Below are positions 1-12,240 of a DNA stretch of 64,000 nt, one piece after another. Numbering within the stretch: the stretch's first letter is position 1; each line of letters starts with the position of its first letter. The notes under the pieces are model-generated. The model saw only the letters and a program-made list of their open reading frames with translations, did no database searches and was not told the DNA's origin. The translations under genes and the position numbers were made by a program. Origin of the DNA: Nocardioides okcheonensis (GTDB taxonomy: Bacteria; Actinomycetota; Actinomycetes; Propionibacteriales; Nocardioidaceae); NCBI RefSeq assembly GCF_020991065.1, contig NZ_CP087710.1, forward strand, positions 496,001 to 560,000, read 5' to 3'.

Positions 1-1
1 C

Positions 2-871
2 GGCTTCGGGTCCGCCGACGAGGCGGCGGCCGCCTGGCTCGCCCCCGAGGCCCTCGCCGCCCAGCGTCGGCGGGTCGAGCAGCACGCCCACGACCTCGAC
101 CGGGCCCGGACGAGGCTGGCCGACCCGACGCTCGTCAGCGCCGCGGCCGCGCCCGCACCCGACCTCGAGGCCCTGGCCCGCGAGCTCCACCGCGCTCGCG
201 CCGACGCGCAGGCCGCCCGTCAGCGCGAGGCGCGCCTGCAGGACCGCGCGGCCCGCCTGGCCGGGCTCGCCGACGACGTCGAGGCCGCACTCGCCGCCTG
301 GCAGCCGCTGCTGGCCGACCTCGACGTGGTGGCCCGGCTGGCCGCGACGGTGGAGGGCAAGCACGCCGACAACCAGCTCCAGATGCGGCTGTCCGCCTAC
401 GTCCTGGCCCACCGCCTCGGACAGGTGGTCGAGGCCGCCAACCTGCGCCTGTCGACGATGAGCGACCGCCGCTACTCCCTCGTCCACACCGGCCGGCGCG
501 GCGCCGGCGAGACCCGCGGCGGGCTGAGCCTGCTGGTCCGCGACGACTGGACCGGCGACAGCCGGGATCCCGCGACTCTGTCGGGCGGCGAGACGTTCGT
601 GGTGTCCCTCGCCCTCGCGCTGGGCCTCGCGGACGTGATCACCGCGGAGGCCGGCGGGGCCGACCTCGACACCCTCTTCGTCGACGAGGGCTTCGGCAGC
701 CTCGACGCCGACACCCTCGAGGACGTCATGGACACCCTCGACACGCTGCGCGACGGCGGGCGGGTCGTCGGCGTGGTGAGCCACGTGCCCGAGCTGCAGA
801 CCCGCATCCCGACCCAGCTGCGCGTCCACCGCGGGCGCCACGGCAGCCGGGTGTCCCTGCGCGTCGGATGA
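2..871 (+). CDS. sbcC: SbcC-type exonuclease subunit, C-terminal part (5' end outside window)
   Basis: This is the C-terminal 289 residues of an SMC-like nuclease ATPase that works with SbcD on DNA hairpins and ends during repair. The first residues (GFGSADEAAAAWL) match the region after the first coiled coil of actinobacterial SbcC, and an Ala/Arg/Glu-rich coiled coil follows. The last third carries the ABC half-site: signature LSGGETF, Walker B with LDTLFVDEGFGSLD, and a switch histidine in VVSHVPEL. The reading frame is open from the left edge of the window, so the true start lies outside. The tldD gene starts 25 bp downstream on the same strand. The family call is firm; only the N-terminal part is unseen. 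Confidence 0.93.
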   Translation, partial: GFGSADEAAAAWLAPEALAAQRRRVEQHAHDLDRARTRLADPTLVSAAAAPAPDLEALARELHRARADAQAARQREARLQDRAARLAGLADDVEAALAAWQPLLADLDVVARLAATVEGKHADNQLQMRLSAYVLAHRLGQVVEAANLRLSTMSDRRYSLVHTGRRGAGETRGGLSLLVRDDWTGDSRDPATLSGGETFVVSLALALGLADVITAEAGGADLDTLFVDEGFGSLDADTLEDVMDTLDTLRDGGRVVGVVSHVPELQTRIPTQLRVHRGRHGSRVSLRVG

Positions 872-896
872 GGATTCCTTCGATAGGTTCGTCCGC

Positions 897-2417
897 ATGA
901 GTGCGCCCGGGCTCGACCCGACCTTCAGCGACCTGCCGCACCGCCGCCTCGGCGACGTGGCCCTGGCCCGTGCCCAGGAGCTCGGCGCCAGCCATGCCGA
1001 CTTCCGGTTCGAGCGCAACCGCTACCAGTACCTCGGCGCCCGCGACGGCGTGCTGCAGACCGCCAGCGACGCCGAGGACCTCGGGTTCGCGGTCCGCGTG
1101 GTCCACCACGGGGCGTGGGGCTTCGCGTCCGGCGTGGTGCTCACCGACGCCGAGGCACGCCGCGTCGCGGAGACCGCGGTGGCGGTGGCGAAGGTGGCCG
1201 CCGCGATGACCACCACCCCCGTCGAGCTCGCGCCCGAGCCGGTGCACGACGACGTCACCTGGGTGTCGGGCTACGACGTGAACCCGCTCGAGGTGCCGAC
1301 CCGCGAGAAGGCGGCCTTGCTGGTCGACTGGACCGAGCGGCTGCGGTCGGCCGACTCGGTGTCCCACGCCACCGCCTTCCTCCAGCAGGTGCAGGAGAAC
1401 AAGTACTACGCCGACCTCACCGGCACCCGCACGACGCAGCAGCGCGTACGCCTGCAGCCCGGCTTCGAGGCCAGCGGCGAGGACGAGAAGAGCGGCCTGT
1501 TCGACACCATGGCCTCCCTCGCGCCGCCCGTCGGCCGTGGCTGGGAGTACCTCGACGGCACCCACTGGGACTGGGACGTCGAGATCGCCGAGGTCCCCGA
1601 CCTGCTGGCCGAGAAGCTCGCCGCGCCGAGCGTCGAGGCAGGGTCCTACGACCTGGTCGTCGACCCGTCCAACCTGTGGCTCACCATCCACGAGTCGATC
1701 GGCCACGCCACCGAGCTCGACCGGGCGCTGGGCTACGAGGCCAACTACGCCGGCACCTCGTTCGCGACCTACGACAAGCTCGGGACCCTGCAGTACGGCT
1801 CCCCGGTGATGAACGTCCGCGGCGACCGCACCACCCCGCACGGGCTGTCCACCGTCGGCTTCGACGACGAGGGCGTGCAGACCCAGGAGTGGGACATCGT
1901 CCGCGACGGCGTGCTCGTCGGCTACCAGCTGGACCGGTCGATGGGTCACCTCAAGCCCGAGCTCAACGAGGGGCGCTCCAACGGTTGCGCGTACGCCGAC
2001 TCCCCCGGCCACATCCCGATCCAGCGGATGGCCAACGTGTCGCTCCTGCCCGGCACCGACGACCTGTCCACCGACGACCTCATCGGCAAGGTCGAGCGCG
2101 GCATCTACGTCGTGGGCGACAAGTCGTGGTCCATCGACATGCAGCGGTTCAACTTCCAGTTCACCGGCCAGCGGTTCTACAAGATCACCGACGGCCGGCT
2201 CGACGGGATGCTCCGCGACGTCGCCTACCAGGCCACCACGACCGACTTCTGGGGGTCGATGGAGGCCGTCGGCGGTCCCGACACCTGGGTGCTCGGCGGC
2301 GCCTTCAACTGCGGCAAGGCCCAGCCGGGCCAGGTCGCGGCGGTCAGCCACGGCTGCCCGTCGGCGCTGTTCCGCGGCGTGAACATCCTCAACACCATCG
2401 ACGAGGCAGGCCACTGA
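897..2417 (+). CDS. tldD: TldD-family metallopeptidase
   Basis: This 506-residue protein has the usual length of TldD, the zinc-protease subunit of the TldD/TldE complex, which degrades unfolded peptides and matures some modified peptides in other bacteria. The HExxxH zinc motif is visible as HESIGH (H265, E266, H269), and the C-terminal Cys/Gly-rich segment (FNCGKAQPGQ, SHGCPSALF) is typical of the family. The start is the ATG at 897, 25 bp after sbcC. Its stop overlaps the start of the next gene (TGATG), so it is translationally coupled to the TldE-type partner. Substrate in this organism is unknown; no RiPP precursor was seen nearby. Confidence 0.95.
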   Translation: MSAPGLDPTFSDLPHRRLGDVALARAQELGASHADFRFERNRYQYLGARDGVLQTASDAEDLGFAVRVVHHGAWGFASGVVLTDAEARRVAETAVAVAKVAAAMTTTPVELAPEPVHDDVTWVSGYDVNPLEVPTREKAALLVDWTERLRSADSVSHATAFLQQVQENKYYADLTGTRTTQQRVRLQPGFEASGEDEKSGLFDTMASLAPPVGRGWEYLDGTHWDWDVEIAEVPDLLAEKLAAPSVEAGSYDLVVDPSNLWLTIHESIGHATELDRALGYEANYAGTSFATYDKLGTLQYGSPVMNVRGDRTTPHGLSTVGFDDEGVQTQEWDIVRDGVLVGYQLDRSMGHLKPELNEGRSNGCAYADSPGHIPIQRMANVSLLPGTDDLSTDDLIGKVERGIYVVGDKSWSIDMQRFNFQFTGQRFYKITDGRLDGMLRDVAYQATTTDFWGSMEAVGGPDTWVLGGAFNCGKAQPGQVAAVSHGCPSALFRGVNILNTIDEAGH

Positions 2418-3805
2418 TGACGACCTCACCCCAGCAGCTCGTCGAGCACGCGCTCGCCACCTCGACGGCCGACGACTGCGTCGCGATCGTCCGCGACGTC
2501 ACCAGCGCCAACCTGCGCTGGGCCAACAACACGCTCACCACCAACGGCGTGATGACCGAGGTCTCGGTGACCGTGGTGAGCTTCGCCGCGGTGAGCGGTG
2601 GCATCGCCACCGGCTCGGTGTCGGGCAGCGCGTCGACGCGCGAGCAGGTCACCGGTCTCGTCGAGGCCGCGGACGCGGCCGCCCGCGCCGGCTCCCCCGC
2701 GGAGGACGCCGCCGACCTCGTCGCGGCCGTGACCTCGCCCGACTGGGACCTCGAGCCCGAGACCACCGACATCGGCGTCTACGACGCGTTCGCCCCCGCG
2801 CTCGGCGAGGCGTTCGGCCAGGCGGGCGCCGAGCAGCGCCTGCTCTACGGCTTCGTCAACCACGACGTGACGACCACCTACCTCGGGACCTCGCGGGGCG
2901 TACGCCTGCGCCACGCCCAGCCGACCGGCCACTACGCCTGCACCGCCAAGGACACCTCCCTGACCCGCAGCGCGTGGGTCGGCGGCGCGACCCGCGACTT
3001 CCGCGACGTCGACGCCGCGGCGATGGCCTCCGACGTGGCGCGTCGCCTGGCGTGGGCCGAGCGGCGCATCGACCTGCCCGCCGGTCGCTACGACACCATC
3101 CTGCCGCCCTCGTCGGTCGCCGACCTGATGATCGACGCCTACTGGGGCGCTGGCGCGCGCGTCGCCCACGAGGGCGAGTCGGTCTACAGCCGCCGCGGCG
3201 GTGGCACCCGGATCGGCGACAAGGTCGCGGCGCCGGGCGTCAGCCTGTTCTCCGACCCCGCCCACCCCGGCCTGGAGTGCACGCCGTTCGCGGTCGCGGG
3301 CGCCTCCGACAACACCGACTCGGTCTTCGACAACGGCCTCGCGCTCGGGCGTACGGACTGGATCCGCGACGGCCTGCTGACCGGCCTGATCCAGACCCGC
3401 CACTCGGCCGGCATGACGGGCCAGCCGGTCACGCCGATGGTCGACAACCTGGTCCTCGAGGTCGGCGACGGCGCCGGCACCGTCGAGGACATGGTCGCCG
3501 GCGTGCAGCGCGGCCTGATGCTCACCTGCCTGTGGTACATCCGCGAGGTCGACCCGCAGACCATGCTGCTGACCGGCCTCACCCGCGACGGCGTCTACGT
3601 CGTCGAGGACGGCGAGATCGTCGGCGCCGCCAACAACTTCCGCTGGAACGAGTCCCCGATCGACCTGCTCAACCGCTTCAGCGCGGCGAGCGCGACGGTG
3701 CCGAGCTTCAGCCGGGAGTGGGGCGACGACTACTTCTCGCGCACCGCCACCCCGGCCCTGCGGATCCCGGACTTCAACATGTCGAGCGTCTCCCAGGGCG
3801 TCTGA
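2417..3805 (+). CDS. pmbA: TldE/PmbA-family protein
   Basis: This 462-residue protein is the non-catalytic partner of TldD. It lacks the HExxxH motif but keeps the PmbA/TldE core (for example GARVAHEGESVYSRRGGG and the DNTDSVFDNGLALGR region). The ATG at 2417 overlaps the tldD stop by one base, giving tight coupling and the expected 1:1 heterodimer. It ends 4 bp before the stop of a convergent gene, leaving almost no room for a separate terminator. The assignment rests on family resemblance and the tldD neighbour. Confidence 0.93.
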   Translation: MTTSPQQLVEHALATSTADDCVAIVRDVTSANLRWANNTLTTNGVMTEVSVTVVSFAAVSGGIATGSVSGSASTREQVTGLVEAADAAARAGSPAEDAADLVAAVTSPDWDLEPETTDIGVYDAFAPALGEAFGQAGAEQRLLYGFVNHDVTTTYLGTSRGVRLRHAQPTGHYACTAKDTSLTRSAWVGGATRDFRDVDAAAMASDVARRLAWAERRIDLPAGRYDTILPPSSVADLMIDAYWGAGARVAHEGESVYSRRGGGTRIGDKVAAPGVSLFSDPAHPGLECTPFAVAGASDNTDSVFDNGLALGRTDWIRDGLLTGLIQTRHSAGMTGQPVTPMVDNLVLEVGDGAGTVEDMVAGVQRGLMLTCLWYIREVDPQTMLLTGLTRDGVYVVEDGEIVGAANNFRWNESPIDLLNRFSAASATVPSFSREWGDDYFSRTATPALRIPDFNMSSVSQGV

Positions 3806-3809
3806 GGCC

Positions 3810-4097
3810 TCAGCGCAGCCGGCGGACCCGCTCGCGGTACTTCGCGGAGTTGTCGCCGTCGATGTCGGAGTCGCGGGTCCGGGAGATGTGGTCGACCTTC
3901 TCCTCGTGCCCCTGCACCGGCTTCGCGTCGATGAGGGTGTCGCGCTCGTAGGCGTGCGACTTGTCGTTGTTGCGGTAGTAGCGGTAGATCGCCCAGTACG
4001 TGCCGAGGGCGCCGGCCGGTCCGGCCGCGAGGATCCACAGCGGCGCGCCGTCACCGCTCGCGAGGACCGTCACCTGGAGGTCGAGCAGCGCGCTCAT
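3810..4097 (-). CDS. Small single-pass membrane protein, unknown function
   Basis: This predicted 95-residue protein starts MSALLDLQVTV. It has one hydrophobic helix (about residues 20-41, LWILAAGPAGALGTYWAIYRYY) followed by a long charged tail rich in Asp, Arg and Lys. The start is the ATG at 4097, which overlaps the stop of the zinc-ribbon gene (ATGA), so the two are translated together. The three genes at 3810-6563 form one minus-strand operon. I do not recognise a family; it probably accompanies the zinc-ribbon protein at the membrane. Confidence 0.75.
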   Translation of the reverse strand: MSALLDLQVTVLASGDGAPLWILAAGPAGALGTYWAIYRYYRNNDKSHAYERDTLIDAKPVQGHEEKVDHISRTRDSDIDGDNSAKYRERVRRLR

Positions 4098-5371
4098 GCC
4101 GTGCCCACCAGGATCGCGCCGGCGATGCCCTCGAGGAAGGTGCCGACGGTGAGGGCGGCCGCGATCAGCCGCCACTGCGAGACCGGCACGCTGCCCATCG
4201 TCTCGCCGGTGCGGGCGTTGACGGCGATGTAGTGGAGCATCTTGGTGTTCTCCTGGTAGTAGGAGTAGATCCACACCGGCAGGTACATCGACACCCAGCG
4301 CGAGCCGCCGACGTCGACCTGCTCGCCCTCCCACCGCACGCCGCGGTCGAACCGGTCGAGGGAGCCGTGCACCTGGGAGCGTCCGATCGACAGCAGCTGG
4401 TCCTCGAGCTTGGGCGAGAGGTCCCCGACGTCGAGGTCGCGCTTCTCGCTGGTGAACCCGACGAGATAGCTGGCGTTCCAGCGCACGGCGTTCTTCGTGT
4501 CGAACGGCAGGATCGTGTTGACGATGTTGTTGGTCGTGCTGGAGTCGAACTGCGCGCGGTCGGCCGCGCCCTCCATGGTGAGGTCGTCGACGGTGAAGGA
4601 CACCGAGCGGTCGACGCGGTAGACGTCGGCGGCGTAGTAGGTGACGGTGTTGTCGCCGCTCTTCTCCGTCCAGCGCCGGGTCTGCACCTCCCCCACGCCG
4701 GAGTACGACGCCTCGGCGCGCGCGTCGACGACCAGGTAGGGCAGGTAGACGCCGAGGACGTTCTCCGGGACGAACTCCTTGCGGAAGCGCGGGTGGGCGA
4801 AGAGCCGGCGCTTGCCGGCGAACTCGCGGATCTTCTCGACCGCCTCGTCGCGGGTGAGCTTGAAGGGCAGCACCGCGTCGGGGACCGCGCCGTTGGGCGT
4901 GCGCTTGTTGACGTTGAGGGTGTGGCGGCACCAGTGGCATCGCGCGTTCATCGCGTGCGCGGTGTCGACCACGACCTCCGCGCCGCATCCACCGCAGGTG
5001 AGGGTCACGATGTCGTCCGCGCCCTCGTCGATCTCGCCGGCGCCGCTGGCGACGACGGTGCCCTCGAGCTCGTCGATGCCGACGCCGAGCCCGAGCTCCT
5101 CCTCGACCCGCTCCTCCTGCCACTGGTGGCGGCAGAAGAGGCAGACGAGCATCCCGCTCGACGCCCGCAGCTGGACGTCGGTCGAGCCGCACTTGGGGCA
5201 GCGGTTGACGCCGTCGGCGAGCGACTCGTTGACGGTCTCGATGGTGGGTCCCGGCTCGGGCTCGGCCCGCGCGGCGGCGAGCTCCTCCTCCAGCGAGAGG
5301 GGCGGGCCGTCGAAGACGGGCTTGCGGGGCTCGGCCGCGGGCGCGTCGGTGTGCTGGTCGTCCTGGGCCAT
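4094..5371 (-). CDS. Zinc-ribbon protein with C-terminal membrane segment (TFIIB-type zinc ribbon family)
   Basis: This 425-residue protein has two zinc-ribbon knuckle pairs: C58/C61 with C77/C80, and C126/C129 with C145/C148. They are followed by a large conserved domain (about 155-400) of the kind annotated as 'TFIIB-type zinc ribbon-containing protein' in actinobacteria, and by a C-terminal hydrophobic stretch (about 400-425). The family's role is not known; the ribbons may bind nucleic acid or only stabilise folding. The gene begins 1 bp after the SPFH-domain gene and overlaps the next small membrane protein, so the three are likely co-translated and may form a membrane complex. Confidence 0.82.
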   Translation of the reverse strand: MAQDDQHTDAPAAEPRKPVFDGPPLSLEEELAAARAEPEPGPTIETVNESLADGVNRCPKCGSTDVQLRASSGMLVCLFCRHQWQEERVEEELGLGVGIDELEGTVVASGAGEIDEGADDIVTLTCGGCGAEVVVDTAHAMNARCHWCRHTLNVNKRTPNGAVPDAVLPFKLTRDEAVEKIREFAGKRRLFAHPRFRKEFVPENVLGVYLPYLVVDARAEASYSGVGEVQTRRWTEKSGDNTVTYYAADVYRVDRSVSFTVDDLTMEGAADRAQFDSSTTNNIVNTILPFDTKNAVRWNASYLVGFTSEKRDLDVGDLSPKLEDQLLSIGRSQVHGSLDRFDRGVRWEGEQVDVGGSRWVSMYLPVWIYSYYQENTKMLHYIAVNARTGETMGSVPVSQWRLIAAALTVGTFLEGIAGAILVGTA

Positions 5372-5372
5372 G

Positions 5373-6563
5373 TCAGAGACCGAGCGCCTTCGCCTTCGCC
5401 GCGTCGTAGTCCTCCTGGGTGATCAGCCCGGCGTCGAGCATGTCCTTGGCGCGCTTGAGGACCGCCATCGGGTCCTCGGCGGCCGGGGCCGCGGGCGCGG
5501 CGGGGGCAGCCGGTGCCGCGGGAGCGGCCGGCGCCTGCTGCACCGGCTGCTGGAGGCCGCCGAGGCCCGCCCCGCCGGCCGCCATGCCCATGCCGATCAG
5601 CCCGCCCGGTCCGGCGTTCTCGCCGGCGTTCTCGAAGCCGGCCGCGACGGAGGCCTGGAGGTTGGAGTTGCCGCGCTGGCCCGACAGGGCGTCGGCCCGC
5701 TGGACGTTCTTCAGCAGCTCGCGGGTCGTGGCGTCGTACTCGATCGAGATGATCGCGGTCTTGACGATCTCCAGGCCGCGGTCGGTGCGCCACTGGTAGT
5801 TCTGCTCCACCGCCGCCGACAGCGACTGGGCGAAGCCGATCGAGTCCTGCTGGAGCCGGGCGATCCGGTTCCCCTTGGCGGGGTCGTTGGTGTACATCGA
5901 GAACGCCGGCGCCAGCGAGCCGACGACCTCGTTGAACAGCTGCTCACCGGCCGGGTTGTCGATGTCGGTGAAGTCGAAGACGGCCCGACCGCTGATCACG
6001 TTGGCGGAGACGAAGTTGCGGATGAAGGTGAGCGGGTCGGTGATGCGCAGCGTGTACGTGCCGCGGGTGATCGCGCCGACCTGGGTGTTGAGGAACGCGT
6101 CGTCCCAGTAGATCTCCGACTGGGTGCCGAACTTGTTGTTGGGCAGCTCCTTGAGGGAGACGAAGATCGCGTTCTGCTGCGAGCCGGGGCGGCCGCCGAA
6201 CTTGAAGCGCTCCCAGCTCTGCTTGATGATCGAGTCGACCAGGCCCCCGCCGGAGAAGACCGACTGCGAGGCCGCCTCGTCGGAGTTCCAGACGTAGCCG
6301 CCGGGCTGGGCGGCGAAGCCGGTGAAGGCGCCGTCCTCCATCAGCACCAGGCCGTAGCCCTCGGGCACCACGATCTTCGAGCCGTTGGTGATGACGCCGT
6401 CCGACGCGCCCGCGTTGGCGCCGCGTCCGGCGTTCTGGTCCTTGCGGACGGCCGGGACCAGCGCGGCCGTCGGCGACAGGCCGTCGGGCACGCCGAAGAA
6501 GTCGAGCCACTGGTCGGCGAGCGTGCCGCCGATCGCACCGCTCACAGCCTGGATGAGTCCCAT
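5373..6563 (-). CDS. SPFH-domain protein with C-terminal SHOCT motif
   Basis: This 396-residue protein belongs to the SPFH/virion core-like group (stomatin/flotillin fold), proteins that form oligomers at membranes. The C-terminus has a Pro/Ala-rich linker (about 335-365) and then a SHOCT-type short domain (EDPMAVLKRAKDMLDAGLIT), often an oligomerisation module. I chose the ATG at 6563 because it is preceded by GGAGGG at a good distance and starts MGLIQAVSGAIGG as in relatives; the open frame reaches 6611. It is the first gene of a three-gene operon with the zinc-ribbon protein and the small membrane protein. Confidence 0.86.
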   Translation of the reverse strand: MGLIQAVSGAIGGTLADQWLDFFGVPDGLSPTAALVPAVRKDQNAGRGANAGASDGVITNGSKIVVPEGYGLVLMEDGAFTGFAAQPGGYVWNSDEAASQSVFSGGGLVDSIIKQSWERFKFGGRPGSQQNAIFVSLKELPNNKFGTQSEIYWDDAFLNTQVGAITRGTYTLRITDPLTFIRNFVSANVISGRAVFDFTDIDNPAGEQLFNEVVGSLAPAFSMYTNDPAKGNRIARLQQDSIGFAQSLSAAVEQNYQWRTDRGLEIVKTAIISIEYDATTRELLKNVQRADALSGQRGNSNLQASVAAGFENAGENAGPGGLIGMGMAAGGAGLGGLQQPVQQAPAAPAAPAAPAAPAAPAAEDPMAVLKRAKDMLDAGLITQEDYDAAKAKALGL

Positions 6564-6650
6564 GTCCGTTCCCTCCACCGTCGATGCCGGGCGGTCCCGC
6601 CCGGCCGTCACACTAGCGCCCGGTGGCCCCTCGGGTCAGGGCTTCCGGAC

Positions 6651-7982
6651 CTATCGCAGACCGGTCTGGAGCGCCTGCCACGTGGCGTCGTCGACGACGC
6701 CGGTGGGCGCCAGCCCGACCCTCTTCTGGAAGCGCGCGATCCCGCGGGAGGTGCGGTCGGTGAGCACGCCGGTGACCTTCACCGACCCCAGCCCGCCGCC
6801 GCGCAGCGCGCGCTCCACGCGAAGCACGTCGCGGCCCGCGGAGCCCACCTTGAGCAGCGGCGTGCGGCCCTTGGAGAACAGCGCCTGCCAGGTGCGGGCG
6901 TCGACCCGCCCGGTCTCGCGCAGGTCGGCGCGACGCTGGAAGGACCGCACCGCCTTGACGACGTCGCGGTCGTAGACGCCGTCGAGGCGTCCGCGGTAGC
7001 GGGCCTGGGTGCGCAGCACGCACTGCAGCGCCTCGACCCTGGCCCCGCGGCTGCCGCTGCGCAGGCGCGGGTAGCGCGGGAGGTCGACGCGGGTGCCGCC
7101 GCAGGCGCGGAGGTTTTTCGGCGCCCGCGAGCCGCCGTCGAGCTCGAGGTAGTTGCGGTCGATCGTCAGCGGCACGCCGCCGTAGGTCGCGGTCGTCTGC
7201 GCCTCGTACTGGTGGACGCGCTCGCCCTCCCAGCTCGACCCGCGCACCCACTGGGGGTCGACGTCGGTGTCGGCGCGGCCGTTGTACCAGGCGTACCAGA
7301 CCTGGTCGGGCATCGCGTACGAGCCGGGCGACAGGTTGTCGGCGTTGTCGAGGGCGTGGATGCCGGCGGAGATGCTGGAGTAGACGCCGGAGCGGTAGCC
7401 GAGGTCGTGGAGCGCGCGGGTCCAGCCGCTGAGGAAGCGCAGCGCCGAGCGGCGGCAGTCGTCCGAGGCGACGTCGAAGCCGCCCTCGAGGTCGTACCAG
7501 AGGGTGCTGCGGCGCGGCAGGCCGAGCTCGCGCGCCCGGCTGACCGCGGCCGCCGCCTCGGCGCGACCGCGGGCGTCGGCCGCGGCGTAGTCGCCGGTCG
7601 GGGTCGCGTCGATCAGGTCGGCGTAGCCGCTGGCGCAGGACGCCTGCGGGCCGACCCAGATCGGCAGCAGCCGCCACCCGGCCGAGCGCTGGCGCGCGAC
7701 CCAGGTGGCGTCGAGGTGCGGCTGGCCCGGGTCCGTGGTCGTGGTCCGGCACGACATGCTCGAGCCGCCGATGTAGATCCCCGCGCCCCAGAAAGGCGAG
7801 GCGGTGAGCCAGGCGTCCATCTGCTCCTGCGTCGGCGCGCAGCGGGCGTCGAAGGCGTAGCCGCTCAGGCCGTCGCGGTGACGCGCCGCCGAGGCCGGGC
7901 CGGCGGTCACCAGCAGGGTCGCGACGAGGCCGGTGAGGGCGGCGAGGACGAGCGCGCGGACGCGCGCGGGTGTGGCAGCCAT
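6651..7982 (-). CDS. Secreted DUF1906 (glycoside hydrolase-like) protein with two peptidoglycan-binding domains
   Basis: This 443-residue protein has a signal peptide (about 1-33, ending GPASA). A DUF1906/Rv2525c-like TIM-barrel domain follows (about 38-265): the segments GYAFDARCAPT, GIYIGGSS, LLPIWVG and LWYDLEGGFD suggest a glycoside-hydrolase-like fold with acidic residues. Two PG_binding_1 repeats follow (about 300-370 and 375-443; FQRRADLRETGRVD and FQKRVGLAPTGVVD). It is probably exported and works in the cell wall. The gene stands 39 bp downstream of the beta-lactamase-like gene on the same strand. Catalytic activity is unproven for this family. Confidence 0.88.
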   Translation of the reverse strand: MAATPARVRALVLAALTGLVATLLVTAGPASAARHRDGLSGYAFDARCAPTQEQMDAWLTASPFWGAGIYIGGSSMSCRTTTTDPGQPHLDATWVARQRSAGWRLLPIWVGPQASCASGYADLIDATPTGDYAAADARGRAEAAAAVSRARELGLPRRSTLWYDLEGGFDVASDDCRRSALRFLSGWTRALHDLGYRSGVYSSISAGIHALDNADNLSPGSYAMPDQVWYAWYNGRADTDVDPQWVRGSSWEGERVHQYEAQTTATYGGVPLTIDRNYLELDGGSRAPKNLRACGGTRVDLPRYPRLRSGSRGARVEALQCVLRTQARYRGRLDGVYDRDVVKAVRSFQRRADLRETGRVDARTWQALFSKGRTPLLKVGSAGRDVLRVERALRGGGLGSVKVTGVLTDRTSRGIARFQKRVGLAPTGVVDDATWQALQTGLR

Positions 7983-8021
7983 GTGGTGTTCTCCCCCGAG
8001 ATCGTGTGTGCGCTCGGCACC

Positions 8022-9296
8022 CTAGCCCACACCACCGACCTCGGGGTCGTAGGGCGTGCGGGTGTAGACGAACGTCGCGCACTCCAGGTTGCGCACCGAC
8101 CCGTCCGGACGGCGGACGACCTCGAGGCGCTCGCCGCGGTGGTATCCCAACACCCCGACGAGCGTGCCGTCGCGCAGCTCGAAGCGGTCGGTGACCACGC
8201 CACCGCGGGCCATCGACCGCAGCTCGAGGCAGTCGTTGTGCCAGCGCACGTCCTGCGCGGAGTTGCCCCAGAACCACAGCCCCGGCACCCCCTCCACCTC
8301 GGGCGGCAGGGCCACGGTGGGCCGCCACGGCTCGGGCCGGGCGTCGTCGGCGTCGGGATCGCCCTCGATGAGGGCGACCGCGAGGTCACGCGGGTTGATC
8401 CCGGTCGTGGCGTTGGCCAGCACCACCGCACCGATCCCGCTGTCCGGGTCGACGTGCAGCGCGGCCAGGAAGCCGGGCATCGAGCCGTTGTGGCCGACCA
8501 GCCGGCCGCCCGGGTGGACGCCGAGCATCAGGCCGAGCCCGTAGTCGGGCGAGACCGGCTGCTGCATCTCCGCGAGGCTGGCCGGCGCGAGGACGTCGGG
8601 CCGGGCCCCGCCGAGCACCTGGCCCCACGTGACGAGGTCGGCGAGCGTCGACCACAGCTGGCCCGCCGGCGCCATCGCACCGGTGTCGGCGAGCGGCTCG
8701 TGGACGCGGATCCCGGTGAAGTGGTCCACGCTCCACCCGGCCTGCGCACCGGGCCGCGGGAGGTACGACGTCGCGCGCATCCCCAGCGGTCGCAGCAGCC
8801 GCTGCGACACCAGGTCGCGCCACGGCGCACCGAACCTGCGGGCCACGACCTCGCCGAGGAGCCCGTAGCCGAGGTTGGAGTAGTGGAACCACGCCCCCGG
8901 TGCGGCGACGCGCCCCGAGCCGTCGTTGGCCGCGGTCAGCGAGCCGAAGTCGCCGCCGCGGGTGCGTTCCCACCACGACCCGCGGGGCTCGCTCTGCATC
9001 CCGGACGTGTGGGCCAGCGCGTCGCGGAGGGTGACCTCGCCGTAGCCGACGTCGCCCAGGTGGTCGGCGAGGCGGTCGTCGAGGGCGAGCCGGCCCTCGT
9101 CGCGCGCCTGGAGCACCAGCACGGCCGTCATGGTCTTGGTGATCGACCCGATCCGGTACTGCCCGTCCAGGCCGGGGGCGCGCCCTGCTCCCCCGGCCCA
9201 GACCGCGCCGTAGCGGTCGAGGACGGCGCCGACGACCGACGTCAGCCGGCCCTCGGCCTGCGCGACGTCGAGCAGTCGCTGCCGTTGATCACTCAC
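8022..9296 (-). CDS. Serine beta-lactamase / D-alanyl-D-alanine peptidase-like hydrolase (class C fold)
   Basis: This 424-residue protein has the three motifs of the beta-lactamase/EstB superfamily: SxxK in GSITKTMTAVL, YxN in FHYSNLGYG, and HNG in VGHNGSMPGF. A C-terminal domain of about 110 residues follows the catalytic domain. I chose the GTG at 9296 (VSDQRQRLL) because the longer open frame to 9485 overlaps gcvP and has no homologous look. No signal peptide is visible, so a cytoplasmic esterase or peptidase is as likely as an antibiotic-degrading enzyme. Resistance should not be assumed. Confidence 0.85.
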   Translation of the reverse strand: MSDQRQRLLDVAQAEGRLTSVVGAVLDRYGAVWAGGAGRAPGLDGQYRIGSITKTMTAVLVLQARDEGRLALDDRLADHLGDVGYGEVTLRDALAHTSGMQSEPRGSWWERTRGGDFGSLTAANDGSGRVAAPGAWFHYSNLGYGLLGEVVARRFGAPWRDLVSQRLLRPLGMRATSYLPRPGAQAGWSVDHFTGIRVHEPLADTGAMAPAGQLWSTLADLVTWGQVLGGARPDVLAPASLAEMQQPVSPDYGLGLMLGVHPGGRLVGHNGSMPGFLAALHVDPDSGIGAVVLANATTGINPRDLAVALIEGDPDADDARPEPWRPTVALPPEVEGVPGLWFWGNSAQDVRWHNDCLELRSMARGGVVTDRFELRDGTLVGVLGYHRGERLEVVRRPDGSVRNLECATFVYTRTPYDPEVGGVG

Positions 9297-9331
9297 CCGC
9301 TCGACCCTAGGGCCTGACCGGCCTCCGCGGC

Positions 9332-12187
<2,856 letters not shown>

Positions 12188-12240
12188 GTGGGGCTCCCTG
12201 AGGTCACGGAGGTGGCCTCCCCCTCTGTCGGCCCGGTGGC

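Noticed and set aside
8022..9296. Antibiotic-resistance beta-lactamase
   Set aside because: The SxxK/YxN/HNG motifs are shared by many esterases and peptidases, no signal peptide is visible, and no resistance context is present, so only the fold is reported.
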